From JAGMXM01 sp964458325 (GTDB taxonomy: Bacteria; Verrucomicrobiota; Verrucomicrobiia; Limisphaerales; UBA1319): a stretch of DNA of 21,442 nucleotides. The first letter of the stretch is position 1. Each line of letters begins with the position of its first letter. The notes beneath the pieces are model-generated. The model ran no database searches and had not been told where the DNA came from. It saw only the letters and a list, made by a program, of their open reading frames with translations. Of the stretch, positions 14,123 to 21,442 are shown in pieces. A program made the position numbers and the translations under genes. The stretch is from NCBI GenBank assembly GCA_964458325.1, contig CAYWIM010000084.1:1-21442 (forward strand), read 5' to 3'.

Positions 14123-15970
14123 TCAAACGGTGCGCCGATGATAGAACCACCATTCGAACAGCAGCACGCCCAACCCCGCCGCCGCGATCCAACGCCAGGC
14201 CTCGAGGTTCGCCAGGCGGACCGACGCGGCAGCCGGCGTGGCTGACTTGCCCACCTGCAGCTCCACCCGCGGCGTCACATCGCTTTCGGGCGCGTCCAGG
14301 AGATTCACGCAATAGGTTTCACGGCTGCCGCCAGCCTCGACACGATACACGCCCTGCCGGGTTGTCCCCCCATAGAACCCCTCAGCCCGCCCCGGCTCGG
14401 CCGGGACCATCGATCGAGAACCATCGGGCCGGATGACGGTCCATGCAACGGCTTGACCCCCCGGATCGCGCGGGGCCGGGAGCCGAAGCGGGCTTCCCGT
14501 GCGCACCATGAACTGGCCGGCCTGGCTGCTGGCCGGGCTCAGCCACTCGATGGCATTGGCGATGAAGATCGGAAACGACACGCGCAGGGGCCATGTGCTC
14601 TCGAGGGTATCGAACCCGACCCAGACGATCCGCTGCTGTTGCCGCTGGCCCGCGAGAATCAGCGAGGCCCGCGGCGCCTCGACCAGCGAGACCGCCCACT
14701 CCGGCGTCGGAACCGCCCGGCTCCGGGCCACTTGAACGGCATCGAAGCTGACAAACCGGAGCAGCGGGTGCGCCGCGTTCCAATCGACGATCACGGGCTG
14801 CTCGAGGGTGGCCGCGTTCGTGAACCAATCCGGCCCGGCCGCCTGAAACGCCAGGATCCCCACCGCCGGCCAGGCCGCGGGAGCCACCTTGTCGAACACC
14901 GCCACGTCGAATCGACCGGTTCCATCGCCAAAATCCGGCGCCTCGGTCAGCTCGACCCGGGGGGCCGACTCGAGCGCCCGCGACAGAAACCGGTTTCCTT
15001 TCGTGACCAGCAACACCCTCGTCGGTTTGGGCAGCGGGCTCCAGACCCAGGCCTGGTTGTCCGCGGCGAGATCGTCCTCGATGTTCAGCCGGACGGTGAA
15101 CACGCCGTCCCGGTCCTGCGGCGCCAGGAGCACCTGCGGCCGCGTTTCCCGCGGGCCCAGGCTCAGGGACTTCACCCCGACCAGGCGGTCCTCGAACCGC
15201 AGCTCGAGCTCGGCCGTGATCCCGTTGGTGTCGAAATTCGCCATCCCCACAAACACCGCTCGCTCGGCGGGATTCTCTGGATGGGCGCGCACATCGACGG
15301 ACACGATGCCCGCGTTCCGCCCCCGCTGGCCCACGCGGTGGTATGCCAGCTGCGGCGTTTTCAGGGTGACATCGTGCAGATCCGGCGCTGCGCCGTCGCT
15401 GAAGAGATGGATCTCGGCCAGGGCTTGCTCCTTGGTCAGCGTGTCGGCCAGCTTGACCGCCTCGGCCAGGCGGGTCGAGCCGTCGGTCACCTCGCAGCCC
15501 GCGAGCGCCCGGCGGAGCGCCCCTTTGTCGCTCGTTCGCGACTGCCGGACTTCGGTGGCCGCCGCCGCCTGGATGAGGACCATCTGGTCGCTGCCTTGCA
15601 GGCTGTTGATCCATTGCCCCAGTTGAGCCCGCGCCGCATCGAACCGGGACGGCGCCTGGTCCCGGCACTGCATCGAGGCCGAGGCGTCCAGGATCATCAC
15701 CAGCAGCCGGCCCTGGTCGGTCGGCGCCGCGCGAAACGGGCGCGCCAGCGCCAGCACGGCCAGCGCCAGCCACGCCAGCTGCAGCCAAAGGATCCAGCTG
15801 CTCCGCAGACGCTGGAACGGAGCGCTCGCCCGCGTCTCGGCCAAATACCGCCGCCACAGCACCGTGCTGGGAACCAGATGGACCAGCCGCTTCCGCTTGA
15901 GCAGGTAGAACAGGATGACCACCGGCAGCGCCAGCGCAAACCCGAATGCCGCTGGAGTCAGGAAGTGCAT
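14123..15970 (-). CDS. BatA-like membrane VWA protein
   Basis: 615 residues. The N-terminus is the BatA/aerotolerance type: MHFLTPAAFGFALALPVVIL, then FYLLKRKR and VPSTVLWRRYL, with membrane helices at about 6-24 and 58-77. The VWA domain (about 88-200) keeps a complete MIDAS: D95-A-S97-A-S99, T166 and LFSDG (D192). Residues 205-300 form an Ig/CARDB-like beta segment (NAGIVSVDVRA ... RAVFVGMANFDTNG). About 310-530 has alternating strands with VLLVTKGNRFLSRALESAPR, as in other long BatA relatives. A final helix (WIAAAGLGVLLFEWWFY, about 592-608) precedes a basic end. The MIDAS faces the periplasm or the cytoplasm depending on topology, which I cannot settle. One base separates it from the DUF58 gene (TGAAATG). 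This gene order (MoxR, DUF58, VWA) is the classic arrangement. Confidence 0.93.
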   Translation of the reverse strand: MHFLTPAAFGFALALPVVILFYLLKRKRLVHLVPSTVLWRRYLAETRASAPFQRLRSSWILWLQLAWLALAVLALARPFRAAPTDQGRLLVMILDASASMQCRDQAPSRFDAARAQLGQWINSLQGSDQMVLIQAAAATEVRQSRTSDKGALRRALAGCEVTDGSTRLAEAVKLADTLTKEQALAEIHLFSDGAAPDLHDVTLKTPQLAYHRVGQRGRNAGIVSVDVRAHPENPAERAVFVGMANFDTNGITAELELRFEDRLVGVKSLSLGPRETRPQVLLAPQDRDGVFTVRLNIEDDLAADNQAWVWSPLPKPTRVLLVTKGNRFLSRALESAPRVELTEAPDFGDGTGRFDVAVFDKVAPAAWPAVGILAFQAAGPDWFTNAATLEQPVIVDWNAAHPLLRFVSFDAVQVARSRAVPTPEWAVSLVEAPRASLILAGQRQQQRIVWVGFDTLESTWPLRVSFPIFIANAIEWLSPASSQAGQFMVRTGSPLRLPAPRDPGGQAVAWTVIRPDGSRSMVPAEPGRAEGFYGGTTRQGVYRVEAGGSRETYCVNLLDAPESDVTPRVELQVGKSATPAAASVRLANLEAWRWIAAAGLGVLLFEWWFYHRRTV

Positions 15971-15971
15971 T

Positions 15972-16868
15972 TCAGCCCCAGATCCCCGCCTGCCTCAGTT
16001 TCTTCAGCAGCAAATCCTCGAGCGGCGCGTCGGACTGGGCGAGGAAACAGGGCGATCCCTGCCTGCGGCACCGCGCCGCCAGCCGATCACAATAATCCCG
16101 CGCCACGCGCTGGTATGCCGCCAGCCGGTAGCGTCCAAAGGTCACGTCCTCGGCCTGCCCGGTCTCGCAGTCCACCACCCGCAGATCCCCCGCCGCCGCA
16201 GGCGTCCATTCCTCCGGCGCCAGCACCTGCACCACGCTGACTTGAAATCCGCGCCCCCAGAGCGCCTTGAGCCCGATCTCGTATCCGGCCGGATCCAGAA
16301 AATCGCTGATCACCACCGCCAGCCCCGGCTGCCGGGTCTCGAGCGCCACCCGCTGCAGGGCGCCGCTCAGATCGGCCGGCCCGCCCGCCTCGAGCTGCGC
16401 GATCTGCCCGAGAAAGGAGGGCGCCGAAGCACGGCCGCGCACCTTGCGCAGCCCGCGCGCCGCCTCCCGGTTCTCCGGCCGATCCGGAAAGACCGCCAGC
16501 CGCAGCCGGTCGAACCCGCACAACGCCACATACCCCACCGCAGCCGCCACCCGCCGCGCGAAATCGAATTTCCGCGGCTCCCCAAAGGTCATCGACTCGC
16601 TCGCGTCCAGGGCGATCGTCACCGGCAGCTCCCGCTCCTCCTCATACAGCTTGAGATACAGCCGCTCGAGCCGCCCGTACAAATTCCAGTCGAGGTAGCG
16701 GAAATCATCCCCCGGGGCGTAATCGCGATAATCGGCAAACTCGACCGAATGGCCGCGGGCGCGGCTGCGGCGCTCGCCGCGCGCGAAGCCGCGGGATCGG
16801 CGCGGGGCGGCGAGCTGAAAGGCCTCGAGCCGGCGCAGCAGATCGGGAGCTAGCAGGACGTTCGCCAT
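15972..16868 (-). CDS. DUF58 domain protein (VWA-like)
   Basis: 298 residues, no signal peptide, likely cytoplasmic or peripheral to the membrane. The DUF58 signature is clear: GHSVEFADYRDYAPGDDFRY (about 39-58) followed by LDWNLYGR. Next comes a VWA-like fold with MIDAS-like D88-A-S90-E-S92 and ISDFLDPAGYE further on. The protein ends with a short helix (DAPLEDLLLKKLRQAGIWG). Proteins of this family are almost always encoded beside MoxR ATPases and are thought to be adaptors or substrates of the ATPase. Here it lies 19 bases after moxR and 1 base before the BatA-like gene. The start ATG (16866-16868) has GGGA at a suitable distance. Confidence 0.95.
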   Translation of the reverse strand: MANVLLAPDLLRRLEAFQLAAPRRSRGFARGERRSRARGHSVEFADYRDYAPGDDFRYLDWNLYGRLERLYLKLYEEERELPVTIALDASESMTFGEPRKFDFARRVAAAVGYVALCGFDRLRLAVFPDRPENREAARGLRKVRGRASAPSFLGQIAQLEAGGPADLSGALQRVALETRQPGLAVVISDFLDPAGYEIGLKALWGRGFQVSVVQVLAPEEWTPAAAGDLRVVDCETGQAEDVTFGRYRLAAYQRVARDYCDRLAARCRRQGSPCFLAQSDAPLEDLLLKKLRQAGIWG

Positions 16869-16887
16869 GCGCGGTTCCCAGCCACGG

Positions 16888-17892
<1,005 letters not shown>

Positions 17893-17937
17893 GGTCCTCT
17901 CCCGCATTGATTCCCCGCCCGGCCGGCGCCCGCGGAT

Positions 17938-19866
17938 TCACTGTTTCAGATCATCGAAATAATCTCGCACCGCTCCACGGTATGCGCGCGGGATCCGCTC
18001 CTGGCTGAGGGCGTTCTGGGCATCCTCCTGGGCCCCCAGCACCGCTTCTTGGAATTGGACTGTGCTCATCCCCTGGACGCTCACGCCCTTGAGCGTGATG
18101 CTGGGCATCGAGCTGCCCGGGCCGATCTCCCCGCGGATCCGGGTGGGCGACAGGTTCTCCGCCAGCTCGCCTTCCCCCCGATCCAATCCGCTCCGCGGAT
18201 CCATCTCGGGCCGCGATTCGGGCGGGTTCAGCCACAGGTCCGACATTTCCGGATACGCGAGCCACCCGTCTTCCTCGGCCCATGTGCCATAGCCCTGGCC
18301 CGGCTTCCCGCCCTGGCCCGCGGCGGGCCGCTGGCATTGCCCCCACCCCTGCCCGCTGCTCGCGCACATCTGCGCCCGCCCCAAAGCCGCCAGCGCAGAC
18401 CGGATCGCATCCGCATCCCCCATGCCCTCGAGAAGCCGCTCGAGCTCGCGCGCTGCCTCGTCCAGCGACTCCGCCGCCCGCGCAGTCTGACGCTCTTTCA
18501 TCTCCTGCACGGCCTTCTGCAACGCTCGAGCCACGTTCTCGAACTGGCCCGCCGGCGACACCGCCCGCGCCACTTCGTCCAAAACCTGCTCGCGAACAGC
18601 ATCCGGCAGGCCGGCGCCGCGGAGCTGCTCGGACATCCGATTCAAGGTCTGGATCGCCGCCTGGGCCTGGCCCTTCTCAATCTGCTCGGCCAAGTCCTTT
18701 CCCAGACGCTCCATCCGCTGTTGGAGCCGCTCCAGCGACTGCGCCATCGACTCGAGCTTCTCCAGGTCCGATATCGCTGCATCCAGATCCCGCACCAGCA
18801 GGTCCGCAGGCTCGGTCGCCAACGCCTCGATCGCATCCCGCAGATCCGGCAGCGAAATCCCCATGTCCATCCCCTGTTGCGCCAGCCCGCGTAGGAATTG
18901 GCCCAGCTGCTCCCGCGCCGCCGAGCCCGGCGCGCCGGCCGATGATCCCAGCCCGCCGGCCGCCTCGCGCGCTTTCTCCAGCTCCCGCTTGAGCGCCTCG
19001 ATCGCCGCCGGATCCCCGCCGGCCTTGCCCAGCGATTCCGACAGCTTCCGGGCCAGCGCCTCGTTCGCCAGCCGCGTTCCTGGATCCGCACCCGATGCCC
19101 GAGCCGCCCGGCGCAGCCGGTCCAGCGCGCCCCCCTCGTTCAGCTGCCTCAGCTCCTGCCGCAACTGGTCCGACACGCGGGCCAGATCCCGGAGCGCTTC
19201 CTGCCGGGTCAGCTTGACCTGCCCCCATTCCGCGCCCAGCGCCTCGACGCGCTCGAATGCCTCGCGCGCAGCCGGCCGAATCTCCGGGCTCTCCTTCAAT
19301 GTGTAGCGCGTCAGCTCGACCAGACGCCGGCCCGTGCTCTGGACGATCGCCTCGTCCGCCATCCGTTGCCGATGCTCGGCCGACCGGTGCTCCGGAACGA
19401 ATCCCAACCCGAATCCCACCGCCCAAACCGCCAGGCTCGATCGGAACACCGCGTCGAGCCGATAGGGAATGACGCGGTCGAGCTGCACATCGCCTACATG
19501 CGCGGCCGCATCCCTCTGCACGAGGCGGCTCCAGCCTCCCGCCTGCGGATGCTCTGCCAGCTCGACCGCGGCGCTAAGGCGTTCCTGAAGCTGAATTCTG
19601 CGGTCCAGCCACCGCGCCGTTTCGAGGCGGCCCGGCCTCCGCATGGCGGCCGCAATCGCCGCACCGGGGATTGCCAGCAACGCAGCCGCTCCAGCGATGG
19701 CCACCGCGCCCTCACCCACCGGCAGAAGCTTGGACAGCCCCAGAACCACCAGCCAGATCGCGCCGCCTCCCAGCAACCCGCGGCCCGCACCCCCCCAAGC
19801 TGACTGCAAGCGCAATCGGCGGCTCGCCTGGCTCAGCAACCGCAAAATGGTTTCTCGCTCGCTCAT
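17938..19866 (-). CDS. DUF4175-like membrane protein with long coiled coil
   Basis: 642 residues from the ATG at 19864-19866; an in-frame GTG 15 codons upstream adds an unconserved prefix. Two membrane helices lie at about 30-49 and 53-75, followed by ARWLDRRIQLQERLSAAVEL, a conserved element of this family, and a third hydrophobic segment at about 142-158. From about 165 to 500 it is almost entirely charged helix with repeated LERLQQRMERLGKDLAEQIE-like heptads. A Gly/Gln-rich linker with two cysteines (MCASSGQGWGQC) follows near 510. The C-terminus ends in RIPRAYRGAVRDYFDDLKQ, a tail I associate with this family. Such proteins commonly head or join MoxR/DUF58/VWA clusters in Planctomycetes and Verrucomicrobia. 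Here it is the first gene of the operon. The family assignment is by pattern; its function is not known. Confidence 0.82.
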   Translation of the reverse strand: MSERETILRLLSQASRRLRLQSAWGGAGRGLLGGGAIWLVVLGLSKLLPVGEGAVAIAGAAALLAIPGAAIAAAMRRPGRLETARWLDRRIQLQERLSAAVELAEHPQAGGWSRLVQRDAAAHVGDVQLDRVIPYRLDAVFRSSLAVWAVGFGLGFVPEHRSAEHRQRMADEAIVQSTGRRLVELTRYTLKESPEIRPAAREAFERVEALGAEWGQVKLTRQEALRDLARVSDQLRQELRQLNEGGALDRLRRAARASGADPGTRLANEALARKLSESLGKAGGDPAAIEALKRELEKAREAAGGLGSSAGAPGSAAREQLGQFLRGLAQQGMDMGISLPDLRDAIEALATEPADLLVRDLDAAISDLEKLESMAQSLERLQQRMERLGKDLAEQIEKGQAQAAIQTLNRMSEQLRGAGLPDAVREQVLDEVARAVSPAGQFENVARALQKAVQEMKERQTARAAESLDEAARELERLLEGMGDADAIRSALAALGRAQMCASSGQGWGQCQRPAAGQGGKPGQGYGTWAEEDGWLAYPEMSDLWLNPPESRPEMDPRSGLDRGEGELAENLSPTRIRGEIGPGSSMPSITLKGVSVQGMSTVQFQEAVLGAQEDAQNALSQERIPRAYRGAVRDYFDDLKQ

Positions 19867-19944
19867 CAACGCCTGCGCCCCCAACTCCGCCCCGCTCCGT
19901 TGCTCCGTCACCTTGATTCAGACAACCGCGCCTGCTGCCGGTCA

Positions 19945-19967
19945 CGACAGGTTTTAGCCTGCTGTCG
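19945..19967. promoter_or_regulatory. Inverted repeat in the gap upstream of the long operon
   Basis: CGACAG (19945-19950) and CTGTCG (19962-19967) flank an 11-base centre; an alternative inner pairing is CAGG/CCTG. It lies about 80-100 bases before the first ATG of the MoxR operon and 55 bases after the GH5 stop. No T-run follows and I find no convincing -35/-10 pair in 19867-20021. It could be the GH5 terminator hairpin or an operator. Confidence 0.3.
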
Positions 19968-20021
19968 GAACCTCCGATGCATTCACACTTTTGGGCCTTC
20001 CCGGCAATACAAATGAGCAAA

Positions 20022-21149
20022 TCACGGCTTCCGAATATCTTTCGCCTTGCCGCGAAAAAAGTCGAGCCACGCTGCGATGACCGCCTCGGCGATCCCCGCG
20101 CCGCGCGCGCGATATTCCTCGATGGTTTTGCCCCAGTAGAACGTGATCCAGCCGTCGGCCCGCGACTGGGATCCATCGATGAACGCATTCATGTCTTCGA
20201 GGCTGCACTTGAGCGGGAACATCTCCTCGATGACCAGCGGCTTTCCGATGTCGTAGGCCGCCAGCGCCCGGAGGGCGCCCTCGACATCCCCGCGCTCGGG
20301 GTAGAAATGCACGCTCGCAAAATCGAGGCTGCGGCTCACGTCGGGCGAGTAGAAGAGCGGCTTGGCCTTCGGGAACACGTAAACCCAGGGAATGACTCCC
20401 AAGGTGATCATATGCCTCGAGTCGTGCTTCCGGATCGCCCCCGTCATGCGATCGACCCATGCCTTCGCGACCGCCTCCGGACGCCGCCCCGCCAGGTCCA
20501 GCGTCAGCCGCTGCACGAAATGCTTGCCGCCCAGCTCGCCCGTCAGCCACTCGCTCTCCTTCTTGCCCGCCCCTGGGAGGATCGGCTCGTTCATCAGGTC
20601 GTAGGCGAACACGGCGGCGCTTCCCGCGCCCGCCTGCGCCACAGCCTCCCAAAACCGCGCCTGCACATCCCACCGGCCTTTCTCGTCCAGCCGGTCATAC
20701 CACGCCGGAACATCGCGCCGATGATAGCAGCCCAGCCCCGTCAGATCCAATCGCAGGCCCGTCTGCTCGGCCAGCCGGATCAGCCGCCCCAACTGCTTGA
20801 GCGCCGCCGGATTCGGCGCATCCGTCTCGAGCATGAACTTCCCTGTCTGCAGATGGATCCGCACCAGGTTCGCGCCCAGGGCGCTCATCTCGCGGAAATC
20901 CTCCTCGACCGCCGCCCATTCCGCCTCCCAGTAATCCTCGATCAGGCGCCCGGCCGCATCATGATCGTAGTTGAACCCCCACGCCACGAATCCCGCGCCG
21001 GAGGCGGTGTCGATAAAATGCGTCCCGTCCGCGCTCGGCCGGATGATGCCCGGTGCAGTCCGGGCCTCCGCTTCGCCTGCGAGCAGCAATCCTGCCATGC
21101 CCGCCAGGCCGGCGGCAGCCGACGCCCAGATCGCTTGCGTCCATTTCAT
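20022..21149 (-). CDS. Secreted GH5-like glycoside hydrolase
   Basis: 375 residues. Residues 1-30 are a signal peptide (MKWTQAIWASAAAGLAGMAG, cleavage near AEA-R). The rest is a (beta/alpha)8 barrel of the GH5/clan-A type: FVAWGFNYDHD (strand 1), LGANLVRIHLQTGKF (R98), FAYDLMNEP with the probable acid/base E188, SVHFYP (H281 and Y283, the usual substrate-binding pair), KPLVIEEMFP with the probable nucleophile E309, and GWITFYWGKT with the strand-8 tryptophan. Its length equals a single catalytic domain; no carbohydrate-binding module is attached. The start was set at the ATG of MKWTQ because it begins the signal peptide; an in-frame TTG lies three codons upstream. It likely cleaves a beta-mannan or beta-glucan, but the subfamily cannot be told. 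It is monocistronic or the first gene of a unit, and lies upstream of the MoxR operon on the same strand. Confidence 0.9.
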   Translation of the reverse strand: MKWTQAIWASAAAGLAGMAGLLLAGEAEARTAPGIIRPSADGTHFIDTASGAGFVAWGFNYDHDAAGRLIEDYWEAEWAAVEEDFREMSALGANLVRIHLQTGKFMLETDAPNPAALKQLGRLIRLAEQTGLRLDLTGLGCYHRRDVPAWYDRLDEKGRWDVQARFWEAVAQAGAGSAAVFAYDLMNEPILPGAGKKESEWLTGELGGKHFVQRLTLDLAGRRPEAVAKAWVDRMTGAIRKHDSRHMITLGVIPWVYVFPKAKPLFYSPDVSRSLDFASVHFYPERGDVEGALRALAAYDIGKPLVIEEMFPLKCSLEDMNAFIDGSQSRADGWITFYWGKTIEEYRARGAGIAEAVIAAWLDFFRGKAKDIRKP

Positions 21150-21160
21150 GTGTCGCAATC

Positions 21161-21188
21161 AGTATGCAACCCCTTCGGCCTGTGTCAA
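21161..21188 (-). promoter_or_regulatory. Predicted promoter of the GH5 gene
   Basis: On the minus strand a perfect TTGACA (-35, 21183-21188) and CATACT (-10, 21161-21166, 4 of 6) are 16 bases apart. The expected start of transcription is near 21154, only about five bases before the ATG at 21147-21149. There is no Shine-Dalgarno in between. Confidence 0.55.
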
Positions 21189-21208
21189 CCGATCGGCCGG
21201 CTGCATTT

Positions 21209-21241
21209 CCCTCCCCCCGCGAGGCACGAGCGGGGGGAGGG
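21209..21241. repeat. Perfect 12-bp GC-rich inverted repeat
   Basis: CCCTCCCCCCGC (21209-21220) is exactly complementary to GCGGGGGGAGGG (21230-21241), with the 9-base loop GAGGCACGA. It is followed by further purine-rich sequence (GCGGAGGGAGGGGG). It lies upstream of the GH5 promoter and may be the terminator of whatever lies beyond the right edge, or a mobile palindrome. Confidence 0.6.
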
Positions 21242-21270
21242 CGGAGGGAGGGGGCCCATAACGGCCTGGA

Positions 21271-21329
21271 CCTGACACCTAACACCTGACACGCATCTTC
21301 CGTCCTCCGTCTTCCGGTTCAACTGACAC
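21271..21329. repeat. Short CCTGACAC / TGACACG repeats
   Basis: CCTGACACCTAA is directly followed by CACCTGACACGC, and AACTGACACGCTTCC recurs about 35 bases later. With the rest of 21150-21442 (293 bases) it is noncoding; I see only repeats, the hairpins and the GH5 promoter there. Confidence 0.4.
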
Positions 21330-21334
21330 GCTTC

Positions 21335-21413
21335 CTCCGCGTCACTGCGCCTCTGCGGGAGGAAGTTTCAAAGCCAAAACCTTTTTTTCCCGCAGAGACG
21401 CTGAGCCGCAGAG
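21335..21413. repeat. Large imperfect inverted repeat (CTCTGCGGGA type)
   Basis: The 26-base arms at 21335-21360 and 21388-21413 pair at 21 of 26 positions, including the uninterrupted CTCTGCGGGA / TCCCGCAGAG, around a 27-base centre containing a run of seven T. CGCAGAGACGC-like sequence is familiar from dispersed intergenic repeats in many environmental bacterial genomes. Confidence 0.55.
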
Positions 21414-21442
21414 AAAAACTGGGATAAGCGGCGAAACAGGAG

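Overview
The window is high-GC bacterial DNA, densely packed, with nearly every gene on the minus strand. I see no rRNA, tRNA or CRISPR. The gene content is a DUF4175-like coiled-coil protein, a MoxR ATPase, a DUF58 protein, two membrane von Willebrand A (VWA) proteins, NHL propellers and secreted glycosidase-like proteins. This, together with the style of the intergenic repeats, suggests a member of the Planctomycetes-Verrucomicrobia-Lentisphaerae/Kiritimatiellae group. That placement is an inference from gene content; no marker gene proves it.

Left part (1-4480). A noncoding stretch carries interleaved direct repeats and, on the minus strand, a decayed fragment of an IS200-like (RAYT-type) transposase. 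Next is a minus-strand small heat shock gene (hsp20). It has an AT-rich upstream region with a promoter, two copies of a palindromic operator and a long leader. Then comes a minus-strand trio: a secreted TPR protein followed by two coiled-coil proteins, each with one C-terminal membrane helix. A strong hairpin separates the TPR gene from the other two. Divergent from the trio is a metallo-beta-lactamase (glyoxalase II-like) hydrolase with an N-terminal HTH-like region. It ends back-to-back with the next gene at a TGATCA junction.

Centre (4481-19866). Eight minus-strand genes with very short gaps or 4-base overlaps look like one operon of about 15 kb. In order of transcription they are: DUF4175-like coiled-coil membrane protein, MoxR AAA+ ATPase, DUF58 protein, BatA-like VWA membrane protein, ABC solute-binding lipoprotein, an iron-type ABC permease fused to a six-bladed NHL beta-propeller, a 972-residue membrane protein with two VWA-like domains around a glutamine-amidotransferase-like domain, and a large secreted protein with a probable (alpha/alpha)6 glycosidase region. 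MoxR, DUF58 and VWA proteins usually act together as an ATPase-driven assembly or activation machine for envelope or metal-containing partners. Their linkage here to an ABC importer half-system that lacks its ATPase, and to an in-frame permease-propeller fusion, is the most unusual thing in the window.

Right end (19867-21442). A secreted GH5-like glycosidase gene has a recognisable promoter so close to its ATG that the mRNA is probably leaderless. Upstream of it lie a perfect 12-bp GC hairpin, short TGACAC-type repeats and a large imperfect inverted repeat that resembles dispersed intergenic repeats.
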